Below are positions 1-8,506 of a stretch of 64,000 nt of DNA, piece after piece. The DNA is taken from positions 1 to 64,000 of the forward strand of contig JBGVPL010000042.1 of the NCBI GenBank assembly GCA_045126975.1, read 5' to 3'. This DNA is from Aphodosoma sp045126975. GTDB taxonomy: Bacteria; Bacteroidota; Bacteroidia; Bacteroidales; Paludibacteraceae. The notes beneath the pieces are model-generated. The model was given only the letters and a program-made list of their open reading frames with translations, did no database searches and was not told the origin of the DNA. Made by a program: the position numbers and the translations under genes. How positions within the stretch are numbered: position 1 is the first letter of the stretch; every line of letters starts with the position of its first letter.

Positions 1-1036
1 TAAACCAACGAGCAGAATCGATTTTTTGTTTTGCAAATTGCAAAGCCTCCTTATTCTCTTTTGTCTGATTCTTTGCATTACCAGAATAATCTTGCACCAT
101 TTGATGAAAATCATCACTAATACGCAATTCAGGAATATTTCCATTATTCAAAGAAACAAAAAGATTACCATTGACATTTTCAACTACAAAATCGGGTGTT
201 ATAGTCTGGGAAATAGTATCTGCTCCACTACCAAAATTGGCTCCTGGATTCGGGTTAAGATGCTTAATCAAATCTATAGTTTGTTCCAACAATTTACGAT
301 TAACATTGAATTTACGCATCATTGCATCGTATTGTTTATTGGCAAGCATATCGAAATTGCGGTCAACAATATTAATAGCCAAATTCAACACCTCCTCAGG
401 ATGATTAGCTTCGCGACGTTTAGCTACAAGCTGTATAGACAAACACTCTTGAAGATCAAAAGCACCAACACCACAAGGCTCAAGCGACTGAATTATATCC
501 AATCCTCGATTGATTTCATCGTCATCAACCGCCACACCTTGACTTGCTGCAAAATCGTCGGCAAGACTCTCTATTTCACGACGAATATATCCATTTGAAT
601 CAACATTACCTATAAGATATTCACCTATTTGTCGTTCACGAGGCGATAAATTGAGAGTATGCAATTGTTCAAGTAAAAATTCACCCAAGTCTTGTCCGTT
701 ACTTTGTTCACGACGATAAGTAGAGTCATTGACACTATGATTATTTATATGCAAACGATAATCTGGAATTTCATCGCGGTCTTCAAAATCATCACCATCA
801 CCAATCCATGCTAATTCAAGGTCATCAGCACTTGGTCGTTCTTCATCACGCATATCATCATACGTATTTTCTTCAGGCACCTCTGTTTCTATCTCAAGAG
901 CTGGGTTTTCAACCAACTCTTCACGAATACGCTCTTCTAACTCAATAGAAGGGTACTCAAGCATCTTTATCACCTGTATTTGTTGAGGCGATAATTTTTG
1001 TTGTAACTTAGTACTGAGTTGAAGATTGGTTTGCAT
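1..1036 (-). CDS. rpoN: RNA polymerase sigma-54 factor RpoN (3' part lies outside the window)
   Basis: Sigma-54 replaces sigma-70 on RNA polymerase at -24/-12 promoters and needs AAA+ activators. Translating the minus strand from the ATG at 1036 gives an open frame that runs off the window start, 345 residues. The N-terminus begins MQTNLQLSTKLQQKLSPQQI and continues into ENPALEIE, the Gln/Leu-rich activator-interacting region I. An acidic region II follows (about residues 45-105), then the core-binding region (LSPREREQIGEYLIGNVDSNG-like and LEPCGVGAFDLQECL stretches). The helix-turn-helix and RpoN box would lie beyond base 1. Family length is about 480-500 residues, so roughly the last third is missing because of the window edge, not because the gene is broken. 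A -7 box at 1071-1078 lies just upstream. Confidence 0.95.
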   Translation of the reverse strand, partial: MQTNLQLSTKLQQKLSPQQIQVIKMLEYPSIELEERIREELVENPALEIETEVPEENTYDDMRDEERPSADDLELAWIGDGDDFEDRDEIPDYRLHINNHSVNDSTYRREQSNGQDLGEFLLEQLHTLNLSPRERQIGEYLIGNVDSNGYIRREIESLADDFAASQGVAVDDDEINRGLDIIQSLEPCGVGAFDLQECLSIQLVAKRREANHPEEVLNLAINIVDRNFDMLANKQYDAMMRKFNVNRKLLEQTIDLIKHLNPNPGANFGSGADTISQTITPDFVVENVNGNLFVSLNNGNIPELRISDDFHQMVQDYSGNAKNQTKENKEALQFAKQKIDSARWF

Positions 1037-1070
1037 ATATTAGTTAGTTTTTTAGTTTTTAACAAAAGTA

Positions 1071-1078
1071 CAAATTTA
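1071..1078 (-). promoter_or_regulatory. -7 box of the rpoN promoter
   Basis: The minus strand reads TAAATTTG, a match to the Bacteroidetes -7 consensus TAnnTTTG, about 35 bases before the rpoN ATG. Confidence 0.55.
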
Positions 1079-1168
1079 TCATTTCAAAATAAAAATAACT
1101 TGAATAGGTGGAACCACACGCTGAATATGTACTTACGTTAAGATAAACTACAAAAATAGTGCCAATAT

Positions 1169-1753
1169 TTATTTACGAATAAGATTCATAAATTCTTCAC
1201 GAGTTTTAGCACTCTCAAAAGCCCCTGTAAAATCACTTGTGATAGTTATTGAATTTTGTTTTTGCACACCTCGCATTTGCATACACATGTGTTGGGCTTC
1301 AACAACTACCATCACGCCAAGCGGATTAAGCGTCTCTTGAATGCAATCTTTTATTTGCAAAGTCATACGCTCTTGCAACTGCAAACGATGAGATATAACA
1401 TCCACTACACGAGCTATTTTGCTCAATCCCGTAACATGATGATTAGGAATATAAGCCACATGAACTTTACCAAAAAATGGAAGCATGTGATGTTCACAAA
1501 TAGAGTAAAACTCTATATCTTTCACAAGTACCATTTGATGATAATCTTCGTGAAATATCGCTGAACGCAATATATCTTCAGGTTTTTGATAATAACCCTG
1601 AGTAATAAATTGCATAGCTTTAGCCACACGTTGAGGAGTTTTTATCAACCCTTCACGATTGACATCCTCACCCAAAAGGCGTAATATCTCTTTGTAGTGC
1701 TCTGCTATTTGATCAGTAACACTTTGTTGCTCTGGTAAATTTATAAAATCCAT
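1169..1753 (-). CDS. folE: GTP cyclohydrolase I
   Basis: Converts GTP to 7,8-dihydroneopterin triphosphate, the first step of pterin (folate or queuosine-precursor) synthesis, in the cytoplasm as a homodecamer. The 194-residue length is normal for the family. The zinc and active-site signature is visible: YSICEHHMLPFFGKVHVAYI (Cys and two His) and, later, HMCMQMRGVQ with the second zinc Cys. The N-terminal helix carries IAEHYKEILRLLGEDVNREG followed by KTPQRVAKAM. It is the last gene of a minus-strand series running from ribD. The gap to the SPOR gene (1754-1804) holds 7-bp repeats of the ATTCCTT / GTTCCCT type, so co-transcription with the upstream genes is likely but not proven. Confidence 0.97.
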   Translation of the reverse strand: MDFINLPEQQSVTDQIAEHYKEILRLLGEDVNREGLIKTPQRVAKAMQFITQGYYQKPEDILRSAIFHEDYHQMVLVKDIEFYSICEHHMLPFFGKVHVAYIPNHHVTGLSKIARVVDVISHRLQLQERMTLQIKDCIQETLNPLGVMVVVEAQHMCMQMRGVQKQNSITITSDFTGAFESAKTREEFMNLIRK

Positions 1754-1804
1754 ATTTCAAATTGAAAATTAAAAACATATTCCTTGTTCCCTTTTCCTTG
1801 TTCC

Positions 1805-2371
1805 TTAATAAACATATATCATACTTGGGACTATATAAGTCTCGGTTGTAAATTCAGGGAATTCAGCAATAATCCATTGTCGAAGTTCTTGAGCCTTGGC
1901 ATTTGTCTGACAATTACCTATGCGCACCTTCCAAAATGGAGAAGTATAGGTAATATAAATCTCATCAGCCAAATTTGGATGTTTTGACACCAAAATATCT
2001 TTTATTTCAAAAGCTCGTTCTCGCGCAGAAGCACCACGATTGCTTGAATATATTTGAATTCTAAAACCCTTAACTTCCTGTGCTTCAACCAATGCTTTTT
2101 TCTCTATTGCAGCAAATATCGTCGAATCTTGATAGATATTTATCACCGCTCCAGTTAACGAATCTGGTGTAGTGAGCATATCGAAATAATCTCGAGTTGA
2201 AAGTTTTATTACTTCAACTGAATCTTGCTGAATTAACAAAGAATCAGGCATTATTGATAGGCTATCAATATCTTCATGAGACGCAATATATTGCGTCTCT
2301 ACTTGTGCGTTTAAATTGATGCACAATGCACAATGCACAATGCACAATAATATAACTATTATTTTTCTCAT
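1805..2371 (-). CDS. Secreted SPOR-domain protein
   Basis: A 188-residue protein with an N-terminal signal peptide (MRKIIVILLCIVHCALCINL) and a C-terminal SPOR-type domain (about residues 100-170: GFRIQIYSSNRGASARERAF, later FWKVRIGNCQTNAKAQEL). SPOR domains bind denuded peptidoglycan at division or remodelling sites, so a periplasmic envelope role is likely. The second half of the signal peptide is encoded by a 7-bp tandem repeat (TGCACAA units, 2319-2349). The next residues, ETQYIAS, come from a perfect 22-bp palindrome at 2278-2299, so about 20 N-terminal residues are repeat-derived. It starts 6 bases after the stop of the C26-M19 gene, which suggests one operon. Confidence 0.8.
   Translation of the reverse strand: MRKIIVILLCIVHCALCINLNAQVETQYIASHEDIDSLSIMPDSLLIQQDSVEVIKLSTRDYFDMLTTPDSLTGAVINIYQDSTIFAAIEKKALVEAQEVKGFRIQIYSSNRGASARERAFEIKDILVSKHPNLADEIYITYTSPFWKVRIGNCQTNAKAQELRQWIIAEFPEFTTETYIVPSMIYVY
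2278..2299. repeat. GAGACGC palindrome inside the SPOR gene
   Basis: A perfect 22-bp inverted repeat with arms GAGACGCAATA and TATTGCGTCTC. Related copies occur at 42585-42606, 43137-43158 and 60626-60647, all inside coding sequences and all read in the same frame as (T/A)Q-x-IAS. Confidence 0.9.
2319..2349. repeat. 7-bp tandem repeat (TGCACAA) inside the SPOR signal peptide
   Basis: About four copies of the unit TGCACAA. The same unit is found in ribD (7112-7145, 7330-7362) and in the DUF6427-like gene (13921-13954). Confidence 0.9.
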
Positions 2372-2377
2372 ACTCTA

Positions 2378-4123
2378 TTAATTGATTTTCTCGTAATATT
2401 TTACAAATCCAGCACCCATTATATTCTTAATATCATCATCACTATAACCACGGCGAATAAGTTCCATTGTAATATTTATCAACTCGCTTGAATCATTACA
2501 ACCTAAAACTCCACCACCGCCATCAAAATCAGAACCTATTCCAACATACTCACTACCAACCAATTTCACTATATAATCAATATGGTCGCAAATCGTATTT
2601 ATATCCGCCCGCCCATCTTTTGCAAGAAAATAATTATACAAACAAACATGTATTCGGCCTCCATTCTTTGCCAATTTTATAATCAAATCATCACTCATAT
2701 TGCGAGGGTGGTCACACAATGCTTTAGCAGAAGTATGAGTTGCTATAATTGGCTGTGTACTAAACTCTATTGCTTGTTCTATAGTCGAATCTGCCGCATG
2801 CGACACATCCACCATCATACCCAAACGATTCATCTCACGAATCACCTCACGTCCAAAATCCGACAATCCTCCATGCGTATTATTGCCTCGTGCCGAATCA
2901 CACAAATCATTATCGCCATTATGGCAGAGCGTAATATAACACACTCCCATATCATAAAATTTCTTCACATTACGAATATCACCTGCCAACGCAAAGCCAT
3001 TCTCAAGTCCAAAACAAACGTTTGTAAGTTGAGAGTTGAGAACCGAAGGTCTTTGAGCCCTTGGCGAAAAAATTGAGAGTTGAGAGTTAAATTTTACTTT
3101 ATCTGGATATTTATCCACCTGTTCACGCAAACGAGTGAATGTTTCAACTGCTACATTATACGCCTCTTCTGCTTTTTGTTTATAATCAGGCGAATCAAGT
3201 TCCACTTGTGGCAAATAAGCAACCATAAACGTACAAGCCACATCGCCATCATGCATCTTAACAAAATCAACCTTCACTTCATCTGGATTTTGGCGCACTC
3301 CAAGGTCTGTCGTTTCAGTCCACACCATTGGCGTATCTGTATGGGTATCAACCACTACCGATGTACAATGAATACCGCGAGCACGACGATATACCTCAGC
3401 CTCATCCACCAACCAATTAAACAAAGCCGCCTCCTCTGGATGCTCTTTATACAAATTTTCAGGATGCCATTGCACGCCAATCATCTTATATCCTGGCACT
3501 TCTATAGCCTCTACAATACTATCTGGAGCAAAACCCACTGCTATACACGATGGAGCAATATTTCTTAGCGACTGATGATGGAATGTATTCACTTCAACAA
3601 TCTGCCTACCCATCACTTTAGCAATCAACGACCCTGGTGCCAATTCCACCGCATGAGCCGTTTCACTTCGAGGCTGATCGCCCTGAGAATGTTGCAATAA
3701 CTCACTATCTAATTGAGTATAAATATCTTGATATATATCACCTCCAAACTCAATATTCATAGCCTGCATACCACGACAAATACCCAACACAGGCATACAA
3801 CGCCTACGCGCCAAACGCACCAACGCCAAGTCAAACTCATCCCTCAACGCACATGGTTTACCGCTTTGAGGCATCAATTCCTCTCCCCAATATTTTGGGT
3901 CAATATCGCCACCACCTGTCAACAACAAACCATCAACCATATCAAGCAAATTATTCAAAATCTGCTCATTATCAGTCACTGGAAATACTACTGGCGTAGC
4001 ACCTGCATCAATAATACATTGCACATACGCAGGCACCAATCTATGCGCCTCTTCCCACCATCCCGAAGAAATACCAATTTTAAGTTGAAAGTTGAAAGTT
4101 GAAAGTTGAAAGTTTTTATTCAT
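2378..4123 (-). CDS. Fused gamma-glutamyl hydrolase-like (C26) and membrane dipeptidase (M19) protein
   Basis: A 581-residue two-domain hydrolase. Residues about 15-245 form a class I glutamine-amidotransferase fold of peptidase C26 / PuuD type: LLTGGGDIDP, the nucleophile elbow LGICRGMQAMN with its Cys, and the catalytic GVQWHPE (His, Glu). Residues about 250-575 form an M19 renal-dipeptidase domain with metal ligands DTHTDTP, ENGFALAGD, VDVSHAAD, IATHTSAKA and GSDFDGGGG. Together they suggest breakdown of gamma-glutamyl compounds and the dipeptides released. The first 14 residues (MNKNFQLSTFNFQL) are encoded by 7-bp repeats (4081-4115). A 51-bp repeat element (3031-3081) adds a stretch between the M19 motifs. 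No obvious signal peptide, so probably cytoplasmic. Exact substrate unknown. Confidence 0.9.
   Translation of the reverse strand: MNKNFQLSTFNFQLKIGISSGWWEEAHRLVPAYVQCIIDAGATPVVFPVTDNEQILNNLLDMVDGLLLTGGGDIDPKYWGEELMPQSGKPCALRDEFDLALVRLARRRCMPVLGICRGMQAMNIEFGGDIYQDIYTQLDSELLQHSQGDQPRSETAHAVELAPGSLIAKVMGRQIVEVNTFHHQSLRNIAPSCIAVGFAPDSIVEAIEVPGYKMIGVQWHPENLYKEHPEEAALFNWLVDEAEVYRRARGIHCTSVVVDTHTDTPMVWTETTDLGVRQNPDEVKVDFVKMHDGDVACTFMVAYLPQVELDSPDYKQKAEEAYNVAVETFTRLREQVDKYPDKVKFNSQLSIFSPRAQRPSVLNSQLTNVCFGLENGFALAGDIRNVKKFYDMGVCYITLCHNGDNDLCDSARGNNTHGGLSDFGREVIREMNRLGMMVDVSHAADSTIEQAIEFSTQPIIATHTSAKALCDHPRNMSDDLIIKLAKNGGRIHVCLYNYFLAKDGRADINTICDHIDYIVKLVGSEYVGIGSDFDGGGGVLGCNDSSELINITMELIRRGYSDDDIKNIMGAGFVKYYEKIN
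3031..3081. repeat. 51-bp interspersed element inside the C26-M19 gene
   Basis: Matches 49912-49962 (inside waaA) at 48 of 51 positions. It starts and ends with GAGAGTT heptamers and has the core GAACCGAAGGTCTTTGAG. Related cores lie between genes near 17090 and 29550. In this gene it is read as IFSPRAQRPSVLNSQ. Confidence 0.9.
4081..4115. repeat. 7-bp tandem repeat (GAAAGTT) at the start of the C26-M19 gene
   Basis: Four to five copies of GAAAGTT covering codons 4-15 of the gene. It may have supplied the present start region; a second Met is not available before the C26 domain begins. Confidence 0.85.
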
Positions 4124-4168
4124 AATTATTATTTAACACCTTATTCCCTACTCCCTATTCCTTGCTCC

Positions 4169-5530
4169 CTATTTAAATTTTAACCACTTAATTATCTCTT
4201 TCACAGTCGGTTTCTTGCCATACATCAAAATACCAACACGATATATTTTTGCCGAAAGCCATATCGTACCAACTATTGTCAATGCCAACAATCCAAGCGA
4301 CAAACCCAATTGCCACATTGGCACATCAAACGGAATACGCACCATCATAACCATCGGCGAAGTAAAAGGTATCATCGAACACCAAAATGCCAATGGACCA
4401 TCAGGATTCTCAGCGCTATAAATACCCGCATACAAAGCAAACAACACAATAATCGTTATCGGCATCATAAATTGGCTCGTATCTGCCTCATTATCAACCG
4501 ATGCGCCAATCGCTGCAAACAACGACGAATACAACAAATACCCACCTATAAAATACACAACAAACATCACCAACACAAAGCCCCAATCAATCGACAATAA
4601 CGACGAAATATACTGACTATCAAACTGAGAATTAAATCCTTGACCCGATACATCTGCCAACTGCTGAGCATTAGGCATCGCCAATTGCGAACTCTCCAAC
4701 GGAATATCCATCACACCCATTGCGACACCCACAATCAACAAAGTCAGCACCACCCATAAAGCCATCTGAGTCAAACAAGTAAGCCCCACAGCAATAATCT
4801 TCCCCCACATCAACTCCCAAGGTCGAACCGAGCAAACCATCACCTCCACAATCCTATTAACCTTCTCTTGCACAATCGAATTCATCACTTGCGCACCACT
4901 CACAAAAATAAACATATAAATCAACATCGTAGTCAACATACCAATCACCGACGCAATATCCGAATCCGAAGTCGTAACCCCATCCTCACTCAATTTATAC
5001 GTCGTCACCTTCACATCCACCTTCGCATCTCTAATCATCTCCTTCAACTTAGGAATATTATACGACGCCAAAGTCTGCTCCTCAATATAATCCTCCAACG
5101 ACGATTCAATAAACCTACGAATACTGCTAGGCACCTGCTTCTGACTATACATCGTCAACGCATTCGGCTTAACCGACAAATCATCACTAATTATCACAAA
5201 AGCACTATAATCAGTTGAAAGTTGAGAGTTGAAAGTTGAGAGTTGAACATCACCCCCCATTTCCTGTTCCTTACTTCCTATTATCTGCTCCTTAATCACC
5301 TCAAAACTACAATCTTCACTAACTAATCCCTCAAAAAACTCCTCATACAACCCCGTCTCATCCACAACTGCCACAACACGCTCCTCATCATCCTTTATAC
5401 TCGCCAAAAATATCGGCGTAACAATCAAAGCCGCCATAAGTATCGGAGTCAAAAAAGTCATCAACAAAAACGACTTTTTCGCCACCCGATTACGATATTC
5501 CTGCGATATAATTAGACCTATTTTACTCAT
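4169..5530 (-). CDS. ABC-2 type transporter permease
   Basis: A 453-residue membrane protein. One N-terminal membrane segment (SFLLMTFLTPILMAALIVTP) is followed by a large extracytoplasmic region (about residues 45-190). Five or more C-terminal segments follow, including MLTTMLIYMFIFVSGAQVMN and the conserved ABC-2 stretch MNSIVQEKVNRIVEVMVCSV. This is the NatB/YhaP-type layout of exporters for ions or peptides. The partner ATPase is not adjacent here (the upstream neighbour is cls), so it may be encoded elsewhere. Two repeat blocks (5211-5247 GAGAGTT type, 5259-5297 TTCCTTA type) sit in the extracytoplasmic region and encode KEQIIGSKEQEMGG and QLSTFNSQLST, consistent with insertion into a tolerant loop. 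Substrate unknown. Confidence 0.88.
   Translation of the reverse strand: MSKIGLIISQEYRNRVAKKSFLLMTFLTPILMAALIVTPIFLASIKDDEERVVAVVDETGLYEEFFEGLVSEDCSFEVIKEQIIGSKEQEMGGDVQLSTFNSQLSTDYSAFVIISDDLSVKPNALTMYSQKQVPSSIRRFIESSLEDYIEEQTLASYNIPKLKEMIRDAKVDVKVTTYKLSEDGVTTSDSDIASVIGMLTTMLIYMFIFVSGAQVMNSIVQEKVNRIVEVMVCSVRPWELMWGKIIAVGLTCLTQMALWVVLTLLIVGVAMGVMDIPLESSQLAMPNAQQLADVSGQGFNSQFDSQYISSLLSIDWGFVLVMFVVYFIGGYLLYSSLFAAIGASVDNEADTSQFMMPITIIVLFALYAGIYSAENPDGPLAFWCSMIPFTSPMVMMVRIPFDVPMWQLGLSLGLLALTIVGTIWLSAKIYRVGILMYGKKPTVKEIIKWLKFK
5211..5297. repeat. Two 7-bp repeat arrays inside the ABC permease gene
   Basis: GAGAGTT/GAAAGTT units at 5211-5247 and degenerate TTCCTTA/TTCCTAT units at 5259-5297, both read in frame in the large extracytoplasmic loop. 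Confidence 0.8.
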
Positions 5531-5617
5531 ATTTAGACATTTAGTAACGAGTAGCGAGTAACGAGACCCTCCATTCGGAATTTATCTTAAGTTTTAAAAT
5601 TATATCAATTATAAAAT

Positions 5618-7030
5618 TTACAAAAGAGGTGAAATCAATCTCGCCAATGACTCCACACATCTCTTATGCCACTTCCTATGACGCCAAAGATTCACATTCA
5701 ACTGACGCGAACTCTCCATATCTCTATCAAAACCATCAACCAAACATTTAGCCGTCTTTTCACCATAAACAAATGCCGCAATCTCAAAATTCTGCTCATA
5801 CGAACGAGTATCCATATTAGCAGTACCCACAATCGACAAATATTTATCTATCACAATTGCTTTCGAATGCAAAAAATTATGTTGATAATAATAAACCTCA
5901 ACACCAGCACGCAAAAGGCTCTCAATATAACTACGCCCTGCAGCCGCAACAATCTTCGAATCATTTCGCTCTGGTATCATTACACGCACCCTCACCCCCG
6001 ACAAAGCCGCCGTTTCCAAAGCATTCATCACAGGTTCTGGTGGCATATAATAAGGCGTATGAATAAGTATCTCTTTTTCAGCCTTCGACACCGCAGCCAC
6101 AATCCCTTGCATTACATTACGCCAATCCGAATCGGGTCCCGAAGTAACGACCTGCACCTTCTCACCATCCTCAAAACAAGGCACCTCAGAATAATATTTC
6201 TTATCAGTAATAACCTTACCATCCACAAAACTCCAATCCACCAAAAACGAATACTGCATCGAATGCACCGCAGGTCCCTCAACCCTTACAAACGTATCAC
6301 GCCACAACCCCAATCTATTACCCCAACGATAACGCTCAGCCAAATTCATCCCCCCCGTATAAGCCACTCGACCATCAATGACTACCAATTTTCGATGATT
6401 ACGATAATTCAACAACGTGAATTTAAATATATTATCTGCCGCCAAAAACGGATGTATAAACGCCCCTGCATTCTTCAACGACATACGCCACGCAATCGGC
6501 AACTTCCACGCACCAAGATAGTCATAAATCACACGCACCCTCACACCCTCACGCGCCTTACGCTCCAACAACTCTCTAAAACAATTACCAAGTTTATCAT
6601 TTTCAATAATATAAAACTCCACATGAATATGCTCTTTCGCCTGCTCAATATCAGTATAAAGCGACTTAAAAGCATCAACACCAGTCGTAAAAACATCCAC
6701 TTTATTATTATCAGACAAACGAGCCCCAGCCGTTTCTGTCAACAAACTCGCAACCTTACCAAAATGCTCAGGGTCATCACAATAACGTGTTGAAATATTA
6801 ACATGCGGAAAACGCAACTTATTGTTTATTATCTTCTTACGACGCAAATCCTGTCCTAAAAACACATAAAGTATTATTCCAACAATCGGCAAAAGAATCA
6901 TAATCATAATCCACCCAAGCGTCTTCACCGGATTACGATTCTCCATAAGAATTGCAGTCAACACCACTAAAGCAATGTAAACATACAACGCCGTAAAACC
7001 AAAATAAACTATTTGCCAGAATAATTCCAA
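5618..7030 (-). CDS. cls: Cardiolipin synthase (phospholipase D family)
   Basis: Joins two phosphatidylglycerols into cardiolipin plus glycerol at the inner membrane. The 470 residues include two N-terminal membrane segments (FTALYVYIALVVLTAIL and IMIMILLPIVGIILYVFLG) and two PLD HKD motifs, HRKLVVIDGRVAYTGGMN (about residue 212) and HSKAIVIDKYLSIVGTANMD (about residue 392). Length matches bacterial Cls proteins. It follows ribD with an 18-bp gap, implying co-transcription from the ribD promoter at 8138. Specificity for cardiolipin over other PLD products is inferred from the membrane-anchored layout. Confidence 0.94.
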   Translation of the reverse strand: MELFWQIVYFGFTALYVYIALVVLTAILMENRNPVKTLGWIMIMILLPIVGIILYVFLGQDLRRKKIINNKLRFPHVNISTRYCDDPEHFGKVASLLTETAGARLSDNNKVDVFTTGVDAFKSLYTDIEQAKEHIHVEFYIIENDKLGNCFRELLERKAREGVRVRVIYDYLGAWKLPIAWRMSLKNAGAFIHPFLAADNIFKFTLLNYRNHRKLVVIDGRVAYTGGMNLAERYRWGNRLGLWRDTFVRVEGPAVHSMQYSFLVDWSFVDGKVITDKKYYSEVPCFEDGEKVQVVTSGPDSDWRNVMQGIVAAVSKAEKEILIHTPYYMPPEPVMNALETAALSGVRVRVMIPERNDSKIVAAAGRSYIESLLRAGVEVYYYQHNFLHSKAIVIDKYLSIVGTANMDTRSYEQNFEIAAFVYGEKTAKCLVDGFDRDMESSRQLNVNLWRHRKWHKRCVESLARLISPLL

Positions 7031-7048
7031 AATATAATGGTTAAAAAG

Positions 7049-8116
7049 TTAAAAGTTAGAGGTTAAAGTAGGAGCTTTAATCCCATTTAATGAAAGATTT
7101 TTTGCTTCTTCAATTGTGCATTGTGCATTATGCATTATGCATTGAATAGAATGCGGACCACATTCAACACGTGCCTCATCCCACAAACCAGAATCAATCA
7201 CCGTCTGCAACCACTTAGCCCCCCCTTCAATAATAATCGACATAATTCCTCGCTTATACAACTCATCCATAACACTTTGCACAATATCCCCCTCAAAATC
7301 AACCCCCACAAACTCCACATTATCACCAAATTGTGCATTGTGCATTGTGCATTGTGCATTGGTAAAAACTATAGTTTTCGCCGCCTCATCAAAAATTCTA
7401 TAATCAGCTGACACACGCAAAGTCCTATCCAACAATACCCTCACTGGATTTTTACCTGTCCACTTTGTCACCGTCAAATGAGGGTCATCAAGCAATGCCG
7501 TATTCGTAGCCACCATAATAGCATCCTCCTCCACACGCACTTGATGATTCAAAGTCTTTGTAACAGAGTTACTTATTTTTATAGGACCATTACCCTTTTC
7601 CGTACGACACACATCAATTATACCATCCTCAGTTTCAGCCCATTTCAATATCACATACGGACGATGCTTCTCTTGCACCGTCATAAACCTACGATTAAGC
7701 CAACGAGCCTCCTCTTCCATCACACCCACAGTTACCTCAATACCAGCATCTTGAAGAATTTTCACGCCACGACCAGCCACCTTCGGATTAGGGTCAAGCG
7801 TAGCAATCACCACTCGTTTCAACCCCTTACGCACAATCAAATCAGCACAAGGCGGAGTTTTTCCCCAATGCGAACAAGGCTCAAGCGACACATACATCGT
7901 AGCCTCTTTCAATAGCGATTCATCTCTAACAGAAGCAATTGCATTAGGCTCAGCATGCGGCTCACCTGCACGATGATGATAACCTTCTCCTATAATCTTA
8001 CCGTCATACACAACCACAGCCCCTACCATAGGATTAGGCGACGTTTGCCCCTCAGCCATAGTAGCCAACTGCAAACACCGCATCATATACAATTCATCTT
8101 GCTTTTTATCTGCCAT
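7049..8116 (-). CDS. ribD: Bifunctional riboflavin deaminase/reductase RibD
   Basis: Catalyses deamination and then side-chain reduction of the pyrimidine intermediate in riboflavin synthesis. The deaminase domain (about residues 1-145) shows zinc motifs HAEPNAI and PCSHWGKTPPCADLI. The reductase domain follows (VILKWAETEDG, later IIIEGGAKWLQTVIDSGLWDE). Two 7-bp repeat arrays interrupt the reductase part: 7330-7362 encodes NAQCTMHNAQ, and 7112-7145 near the C-terminus encodes IQCIMHNAQCTI. Both stay in frame, so the enzyme is probably functional, but the reductase domain is worth testing. A -7 box (8138-8145) lies 20 bases upstream of the start. Confidence 0.95.
   Translation of the reverse strand: MADKKQDELYMMRCLQLATMAEGQTSPNPMVGAVVVYDGKIIGEGYHHRAGEPHAEPNAIASVRDESLLKEATMYVSLEPCSHWGKTPPCADLIVRKGLKRVVIATLDPNPKVAGRGVKILQDAGIEVTVGVMEEEARWLNRRFMTVQEKHRPYVILKWAETEDGIIDVCRTEKGNGPIKISNSVTKTLNHQVRVEEDAIMVATNTALLDDPHLTVTKWTGKNPVRVLLDRTLRVSADYRIFDEAAKTIVFTNAQCTMHNAQFGDNVEFVGVDFEGDIVQSVMDELYKRGIMSIIIEGGAKWLQTVIDSGLWDEARVECGPHSIQCIMHNAQCTIEEAKNLSLNGIKAPTLTSNF
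7112..7145. repeat. 7-bp tandem repeat (TGCATTG/TGCATTA) near the ribD 3' end
   Basis: Four to five in-frame heptamers inside the reductase domain coding region, same unit as at 2319 and 13921 on the opposite strand. Confidence 0.85.
7330..7362. repeat. 7-bp tandem repeat (TGCATTG) in the middle of ribD
   Basis: Four in-frame TGCATTG units that encode NAQCTMHNAQ on the minus strand. Confidence 0.85.
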
Positions 8117-8137
8117 ACCAATATCTTAAATAACTTA

Positions 8138-8145
8138 CAAAGTTA
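8138..8145 (-). promoter_or_regulatory. -7 box of the ribD promoter
   Basis: The minus strand reads TAACTTTG, 22 bases before the ribD ATG. It probably drives ribD-cls and perhaps the genes down to folE. Confidence 0.6.
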
Positions 8146-8204
8146 GTGATTTTCAGTGAAACAACAAAAGAAAAATGACATTTTTTACCACTTTCGACAA
8201 TTAA

Positions 8205-8384
8205 TCACTCCGGTTTAAGAATTTTGTTAATGTCGGCTTCGACTTTAGTGAGTTGTTTGCGGCAATCGGCTATGAGTTTTGTAGCAGTTTTTACGTTTGC
8301 AGCTAATTGGTCTATAGAGAGTTGACCGCTTTCGATTTCAGAGACTATTTGCTCTAATTGTTTAAGTTGTTCGGAATAAGACAT
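8205..8384 (-). CDS. xseB: Exodeoxyribonuclease VII small subunit
   Basis: The 59-residue helical partner of XseA; the complex degrades single-stranded DNA. The start was placed at MSYSEQLKQLEQIVSEIESG because the in-frame ATG 75 bases further upstream would translate an interspersed CCCC-type hairpin repeat (8401-8441), not protein. The core YSEQLKQLEQIVSEIESGQL and the final helix ending KVEADINKIL match the XseB family, usual length 60-80. It sits downstream of xseA on the same strand, the usual pairing. Confidence 0.9.
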   Translation of the reverse strand: MSYSEQLKQLEQIVSEIESGQLSIDQLAANVKTATKLIADCRKQLTKVEADINKILKPE

Positions 8385-8400
8385 AATTGAAAATTTTAAT

Positions 8401-8441
8401 ACCCCCTCACCCTTCGGGTACTCCCCCTGAGACAGGGGGAG
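8401..8441. repeat. CCCC double-hairpin interspersed repeat, copy 1
   Basis: Consists of CCCCTCACCCTTCGGGTA and CTCCCCCTGAGACAGGGGGAG, two adjacent stem-loops. The family has six copies in the window (8401, 13771, 23281, 24415, 29256, 49639). Confidence 0.85.
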
Positions 8442-8506
8442 AATATCAGGCAAACACACTTACAATGTATTTCCTAATTGCAAGGAGGATTTAGGGTTAA
8501 ATATTA

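Noticed and set aside
1..598. Plus-strand open frame at the window start
   Set aside because: Antisense to rpoN, whose minus-strand translation gives clear sigma-54 sequence.
5666..6793. Long (375-codon) open frame opposite cls
   Set aside because: Antisense shadow with His/Thr/Arg-rich, low-information sequence; cls on the other strand has both HKD motifs.
8382..8459. Longer xseB start at 8459
   Set aside because: The extra 25 residues translate a CCCC double-hairpin repeat; the family start is at 8384.
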